Below, piece after piece: positions 19,374 through 28,490 of a stretch of DNA of 64,000 nt. The position numbers and the translations under genes are program-made. Source of the stretch: Rhizobium sp. P32RR-XVIII. Its GTDB lineage: Bacteria; Pseudomonadota; Alphaproteobacteria; Rhizobiales; Rhizobiaceae. Location: the NCBI RefSeq assembly GCF_012641395.1, contig NZ_JABAIH010000012.1:89614-153613 (forward strand). The letters run 5' to 3'. A model generated the notes under the pieces. The model ran no database searches and was not told where the DNA came from. It worked only from the letters and a program-made list of their open reading frames with translations. How positions within the stretch are numbered: position 1 is the first letter of the stretch; every line of letters begins with the position of its first letter.

Positions 19374-20192
19374 TCAGCCTTTCTGTCCTCGTGTCGGTGA
19401 CGACAGCGCGCGGTCGCTTTCCGCGGCGATGAAATCGAGGATCTGGATAACCTGCTCGCAATCCGCATATTCGTCACGGATCGCTGCCGCGTTTTCGCGG
19501 ATCGATCCCGAGCCCTCGAAGATCGCCTTGTAGGCGCGCCTCACTGTATGGATGACGGTGCGATCGACCCCGGCGCGCGTCATGCCGACGACATTAAGAC
19601 CGCCGAGCAAGCCTGGATTTCCGTTCAGCATGCCGTAGGGGATGACATCGTAGCTGACGGCGGAAAGACCGCCGACGAAGGCGTAGGCACCGACGCGGGT
19701 GAATTGATGCACGGCCGCCCCGCCGCTGATGATGGCGTGATCGCCGATCGAGACGTGGCCAGCCAACATGACATTGTTCGACAGGATGACATGATTGCCG
19801 ACGCGGCAATCATGCGCGACATGGGAATAGGCCAGGAAGAGGCAGTCGTCTCCGATGATCGTCGCACCACCGTGCTCGACCGTACCGGTATTCATCGTCA
19901 CGCCTTCGCGGATGGTGCAGTTGCGACCAATCAGGAGCGCAGTATCCACCGCGCTGTGTCGAGCGCTCTGCGAATCCCCGCCAACCACCGCAGACGGAAA
20001 AATGCGCGATCCGGCGCCCACGGTCGTGCGTCCGAGAACGACGACATGGCTTATAAGCTCCACATCGTCATGCAGCGTAACTTGCGGTCCCACGTGGCAG
20101 AAAGGCCCGATTATCACATTCTCCCCGATGACCGCGCCATCTTCGACAACAGCCATGGCATGGATACGGGCGCTTGCGGCGATCGTGCTCAT
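19374..20192 (-). CDS. lpxA: UDP-N-acetylglucosamine acyltransferase LpxA
   Basis: First enzyme of lipid A synthesis; transfers 3-hydroxyacyl from ACP to UDP-GlcNAc. Left-handed beta-helix hexapeptide repeats run from residue 5 to about 190, with the catalytic His in FLAYSHVAHDC. The C-terminal helical domain follows. The start MSTIAASARIHAMA at 20190-20192 overlaps the fabZ stop by four bases and gives 272 residues; a longer frame to 20267 would run into fabZ. Confidence 0.95.
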   Translation of the reverse strand: MSTIAASARIHAMAVVEDGAVIGENVIIGPFCHVGPQVTLHDDVELISHVVVLGRTTVGAGSRIFPSAVVGGDSQSARHSAVDTALLIGRNCTIREGVTMNTGTVEHGGATIIGDDCLFLAYSHVAHDCRVGNHVILSNNVMLAGHVSIGDHAIISGGAAVHQFTRVGAYAFVGGLSAVSYDVIPYGMLNGNPGLLGGLNVVGMTRAGVDRTVIHTVRRAYKAIFEGSGSIRENAAAIRDEYADCEQVIQILDFIAAESDRALSSPTRGQKG

Positions 20193-20656
20193 ACATCTTC
20201 CCTGCGCAGGATCATCGCGCCGATATCGGCTTCCGCGACCAGGCCGCCGTCCACCTTGGCGTCGCAATGGAATTTCCAGATATTGCCGCGCTGCTTCTGC
20301 TTCTTCACATGAAACTCGACCCGATCGCCCGGAATCACGGGCTTGCGGAAGCGCGCGTTGTCGATGGTCATGAAGTAGACCAGGTTGCCGTTCGTTCCAT
20401 CCTTGCGCGCGCAGATGGCGCCTGCCGTCTGTGCCATGCCTTCAATCAGCAAAACACCGGGCATTATGGGCGACTCAGGAAAATGGCCGGTGAAATGCGG
20501 CTCATTAGCGGTAACGTTCTTGATGCCGATCGCGGATTCATCGCCGTCGATCTCAACGATCTTATCGACGAGCAAAAACGGGTAGCGATGCGGCAGAAGC
20601 TTCATGATCTCGATGATGTCCGCCGACGAAAGCGACGCTTTGGCCCCCTCAGTCAT
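20189..20656 (-). CDS. fabZ: 3-hydroxyacyl-ACP dehydratase FabZ
   Basis: Hot-dog-fold dehydratase of fatty-acid elongation, competing with LpxA and LpxD for 3-hydroxyacyl-ACP. The N-terminal LLPHRYPFLLVDKI contains the catalytic His, and the Glu-bearing helix is PGVLLIEGMAQTAGA. The length, 155, is usual. It overlaps lpxD by eight bases upstream and lpxA by four downstream, a tight lpxD-fabZ-lpxA block. Confidence 0.96.
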   Translation of the reverse strand: MTEGAKASLSSADIIEIMKLLPHRYPFLLVDKIVEIDGDESAIGIKNVTANEPHFTGHFPESPIMPGVLLIEGMAQTAGAICARKDGTNGNLVYFMTIDNARFRKPVIPGDRVEFHVKKQKQRGNIWKFHCDAKVDGGLVAEADIGAMILRREDV

Positions 20657-21713
20657 TCTTCTCTCCAGTCTTGTGAGCGCGCGCGCCGGCGCGCGCCATT
20701 ATTTCCGCAGATTCTCGAAGAAAATCCTTTACCGGGCGCGCCGGAATACCGCCGTATCGCTCTCCGGCGGGAATGCTTTGGATGACGCCGCTTTTTGCCG
20801 CGATCTGCACGCCATCGCCTATCACGATATGGCCATTAAGTCCGGCCTGGCCGCCGATCTGAACACCGTTTCCGATGATTGTGCTGCCGGCTATGCCGAC
20901 CTGCGAAACAATCGCGCAATGGCGTCCGATCTTGACGTTATGGCCAATCTGGACCTGATTGTCGATTTTGGTCCCTTCGCCGATCACCGTATCGTCCATT
21001 GTACCGCGATCGATCGTCGTATTCGCGCCAATTTCAACATTGTCCTGGATAATGACGCGGCCGATCTGAACGATCTTGATCATGCCTTGCGGCCCCGGCG
21101 CGTAGCCGAAGCCATCCTGGCCGACACGTGCGCCGTTGTGCACGATCACACGGTTGCCCAGCAGAGCGCAGAGGATGCTGGCGCCGCCCGCGATCGTGCA
21201 ATCGCGGCCAATCTTCACTCCTGGACCGATGAGGGCACCAGCACCGATACGCGTACCCTGGCCGATTTCGGCGTTGGCCCCGATCACGGCCAAAGGCTCT
21301 ACGATCACGCCCGGCTCGAGCCGCGCGGTCGGATCGACCACCGCGCTGGGCGAAACGTCGGTTGCGGAAGATACGAGCGCGACGGGCTGAAGCGCCTCCG
21401 GATGCAGGAGCCCGCCGGCGATGGCGAAAGCCGCATGCGGATTTTTCGACAACAGAACCGGGATATGCGGCGGCACGGCCGAGCTGATGGCAGGATCGCA
21501 GAGAACCGCGGAAGCCTGAGTGGTTTCAAGCTCGGCACGGCTCTTGCGCGAGATGATGTAGCAAAGATCCCCCGCTTTCGCGCGATTGATCGGCGCTACG
21601 GAGCGGATGAGGACATCCCCACTATCAGGATTGGCTAGTTCCGCCCCGAGATGGTGCGCCAGCTCCGAAAGTCTGACGCCATCTCCGGACGGAAAAAAAT
21701 TGTTCTGCACCAC
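20649..21713 (-). CDS. lpxD: UDP-3-O-acylglucosamine N-acyltransferase LpxD
   Basis: Adds the second hydroxyacyl chain in lipid A synthesis. N-terminal uridine-binding domain (FFPSGDGVRLSELAHHLGAEL), then hexapeptide repeats (about 105-310) with the catalytic-His region KIDNQVQIGHNVKIG, and a C-terminal helix. I favour a GTG start at 21711-21713: GGAG lies eight bases upstream and the 354-residue length matches rhizobial homologues, which begin two residues before the Q-N-x-F-F-P motif. An ATG at 21773 overlapping bamA remains possible. Confidence 0.93.
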   Translation of the reverse strand: MVQNNFFPSGDGVRLSELAHHLGAELANPDSGDVLIRSVAPINRAKAGDLCYIISRKSRAELETTQASAVLCDPAISSAVPPHIPVLLSKNPHAAFAIAGGLLHPEALQPVALVSSATDVSPSAVVDPTARLEPGVIVEPLAVIGANAEIGQGTRIGAGALIGPGVKIGRDCTIAGGASILCALLGNRVIVHNGARVGQDGFGYAPGPQGMIKIVQIGRVIIQDNVEIGANTTIDRGTMDDTVIGEGTKIDNQVQIGHNVKIGRHCAIVSQVGIAGSTIIGNGVQIGGQAGLNGHIVIGDGVQIAAKSGVIQSIPAGERYGGIPARPVKDFLRESAEIMARAGARAHKTGEKND

Positions 21714-21750
21714 CGGCAAAGCTCCAGTTTTCGATTCTGGATTGCCGATA

Positions 21751-24093
21751 TCAGAATTGGTTGTTGATGCCAAACTTGAAGTACTGCGTCTTGTCGAAAT
21801 CTTCCTTCACGACCGGGATCGCATAGTCGACGCGCAGTGCGCCGAACGGCGACTGCCAGACGATACCGAGACCGACGGACGCACGGAGATCCGCATTGTC
21901 GCCTTCCAACTTATCGTTGCCGCGCAGCGTAACGTCGTTGCCGAACAGCGTACCGGCATCGGCGAAAACCGCACCGCGCAGACCGAAGTCACGCGGGAAG
22001 AGCGGCATCGGGAACGTCGCTTCCGCCGACACGGTGAAATACGTCGTGCCGCCGAGCGGGTCGTCGTTGGAGCCAGCAATACGCGGACCAATACCCTTGT
22101 TCTCGAAGCCGCGGATATCGTTGTTGCCGAGCGTGAACTGGTCGAAGACGTTCAGATCGCTTCCGAAGCCGACAACATAGCCTGCGCCAGCAGCAACCGA
22201 TCCAATGATATCGGCATCATCGGCCAGCAGATGATAGTACCGGGCCTTGCCGTAGATCTTGTAGTACTGCGAATCGCCGCCCAAACCGGCAATTTCGTTC
22301 GTCAGCGTCGCGTACACGCCTTCACGGGGCAGCGTCATGTCATCGAGCGTGTTGTAGGTGAGCGTGTTGGAAACCGATGAACGGATCCACGGCCCGTCAG
22401 TGACCAGGTGCTGATAGGTGTCAGACAGATCGCTCAGATCGTTACCGTCGGCGTCGTAATCCATCCGCTTGAAGTTGTAGCGGAACGTCGTCGCCAGGTC
22501 TTCCGTGATCGGCGCAGTCGTACGAAGAATGGCGCTGTCTTCCGTATAGTCGTAGTTGTCGTTGCTCGAGGTTTGGCTGTGATTGAGGTCGAAGCCCGTC
22601 GCCAGGCGATAGCCCAGGAAGTAAGGCTCAGTGAAGCTCAAGCCGTAGGACTGCGATCCTTCGACGCCGCCACCAGCAGAAACCCTGATGTATTGGCCGC
22701 GACCGAGGAAGTTCTTTTCCTCGATAGAGGCTTCCAGGAGCAGGCCGTCGCCGCCAGCGGCATAACCGGCACCGATACCGAACGAACCCGTCGACTGATC
22801 CTGAACGTCGACGACGACCACGACGCGGTCAGGCGAACTGCCGGGCTGGGTCGTGATATTGACCGACGAGAAGAAGCCAAGCGCCTCAAGACGACGCTTC
22901 GCCTTGGTGATCATCTGCTGATTGAAGGCATCGCCTTCGCTCATATCGAACTCGCGACGGATGACGTAGTCACGCGTGCGGCTGTTGCCGCGGATCTCGA
23001 TGCGTTCGATGTAAGCACGCTCGCCCTGATCGACGAGATATTCGACACCGATGGTATTGTTGCCGAGATCGCGATTGCCGCGAGGCGTCACACGCGCGAA
23101 TGGGTAGCCTGCCGAAGCAACCTGGTCCGAAATGGCTTCGATGGATCGCTGGACGTCCTTGGCGCTATAGACCTCGCCCTCGTGCGTCGTCACCAGGCCT
23201 TGAAGCTGGTCGGCGCTGACGCCCTCAACCGTCGACTGCACGGTGATGGGACCAAAGTTGTAACGCGGTCCCTCCTCCATATTGAAGGTCAGCGTGTACT
23301 TGTTGGTGGTCTCGTCGAAAGAGGCGTCCGAAGAGATAATCTTGAAGTCGGCATAACCGCGGTTGAAATAGAACTGGCGCAGCGCCTCTTCGTCGGCATG
23401 AAGGCGATCTTCGTTGTAAACGTCCTTGCGGGTCAGGAACGACAGGAAGTTCGAGCGCTTGGTGCTGATGACGGCAGCGAGGCGGCTGGAGCTGTAGGCG
23501 TTATTGCCTACGAAATTGATACTTGCGATCTTCGTGCGATCGCCTTCATCGATGACGAAGGCAAGGTTCACGCGGCCTTCGCCGAGCGGAACGACCTGCG
23601 TCGTCACCTGAACTTCACTACGGCCGGTCGCAGCGTAGGCTTCCTTGATCGCCGCAATGTCTGCCTGGATCTGCGCATCACTGTAGGGGCCGGACGCGTG
23701 CGTCTGCACCACGCTCGCAAGCTTGTCGTCCTTGATCTTGCGGTTGCCGTTGAAGACGACCTGATTGACGAGCTGAGCTTCCTCGACGGTAACGACGAGC
23801 GTGCTACCGGAGACCGAAATCTTCACGTCGGAGAAATAGCCGGTGCCGTAGAGCTGCTTCACCGAGTCATCGATGTCGGTGTTTGAGAAGCTCTTGCCGG
23901 GGGTGATCGTGAGATTGGACCTGACGGCCTCGGCGCCAACGCGGCTGGCTCCACGCACGTCGATACGCTGGATAACGGCAGCTTCCGCAGCAGTCGCGGA
24001 AACGATCGTAATTGCACCTGCGCCCGAAGCAACGATACCTGCAGACAGCGCAACCGCCGATACTGCGTTCAAAAATCTTGAACCAGCCTTCAT
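21751..24093 (-). CDS. bamA: Outer-membrane protein assembly factor BamA
   Basis: Essential Omp85 protein that inserts beta-barrel proteins into the outer membrane. The signal peptide (MKAGSRFLNAVSAVALSAG, cleavage near AEAA) is followed by five POTRA repeats (about 40-430) and a C-terminal barrel (about 460-780) with the VRGF-like motif DIRGFENKGIGPR. The last residue is Phe, as needed for Bam recognition. Two close ATGs (24093 and 24102) are possible starts; both leave the signal intact. It lies between rseP and lpxD, the normal order. Confidence 0.95.
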   Translation of the reverse strand: MKAGSRFLNAVSAVALSAGIVASGAGAITIVSATAAEAAVIQRIDVRGASRVGAEAVRSNLTITPGKSFSNTDIDDSVKQLYGTGYFSDVKISVSGSTLVVTVEEAQLVNQVVFNGNRKIKDDKLASVVQTHASGPYSDAQIQADIAAIKEAYAATGRSEVQVTTQVVPLGEGRVNLAFVIDEGDRTKIASINFVGNNAYSSSRLAAVISTKRSNFLSFLTRKDVYNEDRLHADEEALRQFYFNRGYADFKIISSDASFDETTNKYTLTFNMEEGPRYNFGPITVQSTVEGVSADQLQGLVTTHEGEVYSAKDVQRSIEAISDQVASAGYPFARVTPRGNRDLGNNTIGVEYLVDQGERAYIERIEIRGNSRTRDYVIRREFDMSEGDAFNQQMITKAKRRLEALGFFSSVNITTQPGSSPDRVVVVVDVQDQSTGSFGIGAGYAAGGDGLLLEASIEEKNFLGRGQYIRVSAGGGVEGSQSYGLSFTEPYFLGYRLATGFDLNHSQTSSNDNYDYTEDSAILRTTAPITEDLATTFRYNFKRMDYDADGNDLSDLSDTYQHLVTDGPWIRSSVSNTLTYNTLDDMTLPREGVYATLTNEIAGLGGDSQYYKIYGKARYYHLLADDADIIGSVAAGAGYVVGFGSDLNVFDQFTLGNNDIRGFENKGIGPRIAGSNDDPLGGTTYFTVSAEATFPMPLFPRDFGLRGAVFADAGTLFGNDVTLRGNDKLEGDNADLRASVGLGIVWQSPFGALRVDYAIPVVKEDFDKTQYFKFGINNQF

Positions 24094-24287
24094 TTCACCC
24101 ATTACCTTTTTTCTCGTCCCCGTCTCCGGGCGAACCCGATTCCGGCACGTGTGTCGTTTTACCCGCTTTTGCCCTACAAGCAAGGTAGCGAGTTAATTTC
24201 TGTTTACTTCATTTCGAAGCGTGACCCATTCGCCACTACAGCTTTGAAACATCGTAAATAAACGGTAATTTCCCTCCACCAAGCGCG

Positions 24288-25421
24288 TCAGCCAATCAAC
24301 GCGCTGATGTCATTCCAGGTAGCAAAAACCATCAGGGAAAGGACCATAGCCAGGCCAATGCGGAATGCAATTTCCTGAGCCGATGCTCCCAAAGGTTTTC
24401 CCCTAACTGCCTCAATCGCATAGAACATCAGATGGCCGCCATCAAGTACCGGAACTGGCATCAAATTCAGTAGTCCGATGGAAACCGACAACACGGCGGC
24501 GAGCTGAAGCAACGCAGCAACACCTAACGTTGCCATCTGGCCCGAAGCTTGTGCTACGCGGATCGGCCCTCCGAGCTGATCAGGCTTCATATAGCCCTCA
24601 AAGAGATTGCCGATATACTTGAAGGTGCCGGTGACGATATACCAGGTCTGGACCGTCCCCTCCCGCAGCGCCGCGAGCGGCGTATACGTCTGCACGCGGA
24701 AATGGCCGACTTCCTGGTTCGTGACGATGCCGATCAGGCCGATCTCTATCTTGTTGCCGAACTGGTCGGTCATGTCGGTGCGCTTCGGCACCATCGGCAG
24801 GTCCATCTTCTCGCCGTTTCGCTCAATCGTGACCACAATCCGCTGTTCCGGACGGATGCTGACGTAGCGCCGCACATCATCGAAGGTCTCGACTTTCGCG
24901 CCGTCGATCGCAAAGAGCAGGTCGCCGGGTAATATGCCAGCTTCAGCGGCAGCGCTTTGCGGCTTCACCTCCGCGACGACCGGATCGGCGACCGAGCGGC
25001 CGTAGATCGAAAACAGCACTGCAAAGATGACGATCGCAAGGATGAAATTGGCGATAGGGCCGGCCGCTACGGTCGCGGCCCGCTTCCAGAGCTTCGCCCC
25101 TGCAAATGAGCGCTCACGGTCCTCTGGCGACATCGTTTTGAGCTTGTCCATATCAGGCTTGCTCGACGCATCTTCGTCGCCGAAAAAGCGCACGTAGCCG
25201 CCAAGCGGAATCGCCGAGATCTTCCACCGTGTGCCATGCCGGTCGGTAAAGCCCGCGATCTCCGGTCCGAAACCGACCGAAAAGGCAAGCACGCGAATGC
25301 CGCTCCAGCGGCCGACGAGATAGTGCCCCATCTCGTGCACAAAGACGAGCAGTGACAGAACCACGACGAAGGGAATGATGTAGCCCGTCAGAAAGCCGAA
25401 TATACTGGTCAAGCCTTCCAT
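24288..25421 (-). CDS. rseP: RIP metalloprotease RseP (site-2 protease)
   Basis: Intramembrane zinc protease cutting anti-sigma factors and signal-peptide remnants. The zinc site HEMGH spans residues 29-33 (FVHEMGHYLVGRW), a periplasmic PDZ domain lies at about 130-210 (AEAGILPGDLLFAIDGAKVE), and the C-terminal LDG motif is NLMPVPVLDGGHL. Four membrane segments are visible; length 377. The next gene, bamA, starts about 195 bases away, enough room for a separate bamA promoter. Confidence 0.95.
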   Translation of the reverse strand: MEGLTSIFGFLTGYIIPFVVVLSLLVFVHEMGHYLVGRWSGIRVLAFSVGFGPEIAGFTDRHGTRWKISAIPLGGYVRFFGDEDASSKPDMDKLKTMSPEDRERSFAGAKLWKRAATVAAGPIANFILAIVIFAVLFSIYGRSVADPVVAEVKPQSAAAEAGILPGDLLFAIDGAKVETFDDVRRYVSIRPEQRIVVTIERNGEKMDLPMVPKRTDMTDQFGNKIEIGLIGIVTNQEVGHFRVQTYTPLAALREGTVQTWYIVTGTFKYIGNLFEGYMKPDQLGGPIRVAQASGQMATLGVAALLQLAAVLSVSIGLLNLMPVPVLDGGHLMFYAIEAVRGKPLGASAQEIAFRIGLAMVLSLMVFATWNDISALIG

Positions 25422-25450
25422 GAAATCCTTCCGCTGCGCTCACGCATTTA

Positions 25451-26287
25451 TCAGAGACCGAACAAGGCGGCGCCGAGCGGCGCCATGCCATCCCCTTTTA
25501 TCAGGGAAAATAATGTCGCGAGCAAGAACGCCGCAAAACAAGCGACAATCAGCCCATCGACCCGGTCCATGACGCCGCCGTGTCCCGGAATGAGACGGCT
25601 GGAATCTTTTACGCCGAACCGGCGCTTGATGAAAGATTCAAACAGGTCGCCTGCCTGGCTGCAGACAGAAAGAATGAAGGCGACGGCAGCCGCCATCAGC
25701 CAATCCGCCTCGGGGATGAAGAAGTAGGCGACGAGACTGCCGGCAACAACTGCCGAGACGGCACCTCCCAGGGCACCCGATTGGGTCTTTCCCGGTGAAA
25801 TTCTGGGCGCTAGCTTCGGCCCGCCGATTGCACGCCCAACGAAATAGGCAAGAATGTCGGTGGCCCAAACCACGGCGAAGACGAAGAGCATTGCATGCAG
25901 TCCGGCGGTGTCGGCACCCCGGATCTCGGCAAGCGCGATGCCGGTCAATCCCGCGTAGACGACGCCTGCCGGAAACCACCAATTGGCGCTGCGGGCGACA
26001 ACGAAGCCGATCGCAACAGCGAAGAAAAAGACAAGCAAGCTCAGCGCAAAATCGAAGCGGCCAAGCAGGATCGCAACGGCAATCGCCGCCTGCCCTATCC
26101 AGCCCGCTGCATTCGCAACCGGCAGTTCGCCTTGCAGCCGCGTGATCGTCGACCATTCATAGTAGATAAGCAGGCCGATCACGGCCGAGAGCAACCGGAA
26201 GGCAAAGCCGCCGTACCATGCCGCCGCAAGCACGATGATTGCCAGAACGACGCCTGAAACGACGCGAAGTTTCAGTTCCTGCTGCAT
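25451..26287 (-). CDS. cdsA: Phosphatidate cytidylyltransferase
   Basis: Makes CDP-diacylglycerol, precursor of all phospholipids, at the inner membrane. A 278-residue protein with seven to eight hydrophobic segments and the C-terminal CDS signature (KRRFGVKDSSRLIPGHGG then MDRVDG). Its ATG shares one base with the uppS stop (TGATG), implying translational coupling. rseP follows 29 bases below. Confidence 0.94.
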   Translation of the reverse strand: MQQELKLRVVSGVVLAIIVLAAAWYGGFAFRLLSAVIGLLIYYEWSTITRLQGELPVANAAGWIGQAAIAVAILLGRFDFALSLLVFFFAVAIGFVVARSANWWFPAGVVYAGLTGIALAEIRGADTAGLHAMLFVFAVVWATDILAYFVGRAIGGPKLAPRISPGKTQSGALGGAVSAVVAGSLVAYFFIPEADWLMAAAVAFILSVCSQAGDLFESFIKRRFGVKDSSRLIPGHGGVMDRVDGLIVACFAAFLLATLFSLIKGDGMAPLGAALFGL

Positions 26288-27030
26288 CAGCTACCTACTG
26301 CGGCCGCCTGCGCCGATATGCCGCCGAACCGGCGATCGCGTGCCGCGAATTTCTCAAGCGCGGCATAAAAGAGTTCGCGGCTGAAATCCGGCCAGTACTC
26401 CGGCACGAAGACGAATTCAGAATAGGCCGCCTGCCAGAGAAGGAAGTTCGAGAGCCGCTCTTCGCCACTGGTGCGAATGATGAGGTCGGGATCGGGAATG
26501 CCGGCTGTGTCCAGCCGGGCATTGATGAGTTCGGGCGTGATGTCCCCCGCCTGTAGCCGTCCAGCCTCGATATCCTTGGCAAGGCTCATCATGGCTCGGG
26601 CGATCTCGTCGCGCGAGCCATAGTTGAAGGCGATAACCAGGGTCAGCGCCGTGTTGTCGCGCGTCGTCTCCTCAGCCTCGAGCAGAAGGTTGAGAATATC
26701 GCTGCGGAGGCTCTGCCTGTCGCCGATGATCTTGATCCGCACGTTCTGCGCATGCAATTCCGCGAGATCCCGCCTGATGAAGGCCTTCAGCAACCCCATC
26801 AGGTCTGTGACCTCGGCTTCCGGCCGACGCCAGTTCTCCGAAGAGAAGGCAAAGAGCGTCAGGTATTTGATGCCTGCATCCCCGGCGGCGCGCACGGTCT
26901 CGCGAACGGCCTCCACACCTTTGCGGTGACCCATTGCACGCGGCAGCCCTCGCTGCTTTGCCCAACGGCCGTTGCCATCCATGATGATCGCAACATGTTC
27001 TGGCATGCTCAAGAATGCTGGTTCCGACAT
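26287..27030 (-). CDS. uppS: Undecaprenyl diphosphate synthase
   Basis: cis-Prenyltransferase producing the C55 carrier for peptidoglycan and O-antigen. The N-terminal IIMDGNGRWAKQRGLPRAMG carries the catalytic Asp and substrate-binding residues, and the C-terminal DLIIRTSGEERLSNFLLWQ and EFVFVPEYWPDF blocks are complete. Length 247. It follows frr by 35 bases and overlaps cdsA by one base. Confidence 0.96.
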   Translation of the reverse strand: MSEPAFLSMPEHVAIIMDGNGRWAKQRGLPRAMGHRKGVEAVRETVRAAGDAGIKYLTLFAFSSENWRRPEAEVTDLMGLLKAFIRRDLAELHAQNVRIKIIGDRQSLRSDILNLLLEAEETTRDNTALTLVIAFNYGSRDEIARAMMSLAKDIEAGRLQAGDITPELINARLDTAGIPDPDLIIRTSGEERLSNFLLWQAAYSEFVFVPEYWPDFSRELFYAALEKFAARDRRFGGISAQAAAVGS

Positions 27031-27065
27031 TATCCGTCTGGTCTCCAGGGGCGCAGGAGAACGCC

Positions 27066-27626
27066 CTACACCTGCATGATTTCCTTTTCCTTGTCCGCAA
27101 GCAAGCGGTCGATCTCGGAAATCATCTCATCCGTCATCTTCTGTACACGTTCGGACTGCGCACGGCTGTCATCCTGGCTCAGGACGCCGTCCTTTTCGGC
27201 TTTCTTAAGGCCTTCCATGCCGTCACGGCGGACATGGCGAATCGCGACCTTGCTCTTTTCCGCATAGTCATGGGCGACCTTGACCAGCGACTTGCGGCGC
27301 TCTTCATTGAGTTCCGGCAGCGGAATGCGCAAGTTCTGTCCGTCGACGATCGGGTTGAGGCCGAGATTCGATTCGCGGATTGCGCGATCCGTCGCGCCGA
27401 CCATCGACTTGTCCCAGACGGATACCGAAAGCATCCGCGGCTCGGGCACGGTAATATTAGCAACCTGGTTCAATGGCAAGCGCGAACCATAGGCTTCGAC
27501 CGTGACCGGGTCCAGAATGTTGGCCGAGGCGCGGCCCGTGCGCAACGAAGCGATATCGTGCTTGAATGCGGAAACCGCGCCATCCATGCGGCGCTTCAGT
27601 TCCTTGATTTCTTCAGTCATAGTCAA
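27066..27626 (-). CDS. frr: Ribosome recycling factor
   Basis: Splits post-termination ribosomes together with EF-G. The 186-residue protein has the usual two-domain sequence: a helical arm (MDGAVSAFKHDIASLRTGRA), the small domain around PLNQVANITVPEPRMLSV, and the C-terminal helix ending in ISEIDRLLADKEKEIMQV. It lies between pyrH and uppS as in most bacteria. Confidence 0.97.
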   Translation of the reverse strand: MTMTEEIKELKRRMDGAVSAFKHDIASLRTGRASANILDPVTVEAYGSRLPLNQVANITVPEPRMLSVSVWDKSMVGATDRAIRESNLGLNPIVDGQNLRIPLPELNEERRKSLVKVAHDYAEKSKVAIRHVRRDGMEGLKKAEKDGVLSQDDSRAQSERVQKMTDEMISEIDRLLADKEKEIMQV

Positions 27627-27672
27627 TGCTCCCGTCAGTCCGACGCGCCGCGGTTGCAGCGCTGTCTTCTAG

Positions 27673-28395
27673 TCAGTTATCCGATACGATGGTCTTGAGG
27701 CCACCGCCCGTCAAGATTTCAGCAAAACCGCCCTTCTCGTGAATCGAGAAGACGATGATCGGAATGGAATTTTCGCGAGCAAGGGCGACGGCGGCGATGT
27801 CCATGACGGCAAGGCCCCTTTCGAGCACTTCCTTGTGCGTCAGGTGGTCGAAACGGGTAGCCGTCGGATCCTTCTTCGGATCGGCAGAATAGATGCCATC
27901 GACCTGCGTGCCCTTGAAGATCGCCTCGGCGCCCATTTCGGCAGCGCGAAGAGCGGCTGCGGAATCCGTCGTGAAGAACGGATTGCCGGTGCCGCCGGCG
28001 AAGATCACCACCCGGCCCATCGAAAGATGATAGAGCGTCGCCCGCTGCGAAAAGCTCTCGCAGAGTTCCGGCATCGAAATCGCCGAAAGCACAACCGTGT
28101 CGACATTCAGTTTGCGCAGCGATGTAGCGAGTGCCAACGCATTGATCACCGTGCCGAGCATGCCCATGTGGTCGCCTGTCACACGGTCCCCGCCCTTGGA
28201 GGCGACCGCTACCCCACGGAAAATGTTGCCGCCGCCGACGACGACACCGACCTCAACGCCCATCTTCCGGGCTTCGGCGATATCCGAAGCGATGCGGTCA
28301 GCCACCGCAACGTCGATGCCGAATCCCTGGCTTCCCATGAGCGCTTCGCCGGAAGCCTTGAGTAGAACGCGTTTATAGACAGGCTCTAACGACAT
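27673..28395 (-). CDS. pyrH: UMP kinase
   Basis: Hexameric amino-acid-kinase-fold enzyme phosphorylating UMP. The N-terminal KRVLLKASGEALMGSQGFGI, GVVVGGGNIFRG, and FAGGTGNPFFTTDSAAALRA motifs are complete; 240 residues. It lies between tsf (95 bases upstream, with an imperfect hairpin) and frr (46 bases downstream). Confidence 0.97.
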   Translation of the reverse strand: MSLEPVYKRVLLKASGEALMGSQGFGIDVAVADRIASDIAEARKMGVEVGVVVGGGNIFRGVAVASKGGDRVTGDHMGMLGTVINALALATSLRKLNVDTVVLSAISMPELCESFSQRATLYHLSMGRVVIFAGGTGNPFFTTDSAAALRAAEMGAEAIFKGTQVDGIYSADPKKDPTATRFDHLTHKEVLERGLAVMDIAAVALARENSIPIIVFSIHEKGGFAEILTGGGLKTIVSDN

Positions 28396-28435
28396 CTTGG
28401 CTCCTTGTTTATTGGCATGACTGCCGGATACACGA

Positions 28436-28463
28436 AGGGCACCGCGTTGTCACGCGATGCCCT
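28436..28463 (-). terminator. Imperfect hairpin between tsf and pyrH
   Basis: AGGGCACCGCG (28436-28446) pairs with CGCGATGCCCT (28453-28463) with one mismatch. It lies 28 bases below the tsf stop on the minus strand but lacks a good T tract there, so it may attenuate rather than end transcription into pyrH. Confidence 0.45.
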
Positions 28464-28490
28464 GCCGTTTTCACATTCTATAAGGTTTTA

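Noticed and set aside
22408..23886. A 492-codon plus-strand frame opposite bamA
   Set aside because: Antisense shadow of BamA.
24190..24204. TTAA-N7-TTAC upstream of bamA, resembling a CtrA box
   Set aside because: One base short of the consensus; common by chance in AT-rich promoters.
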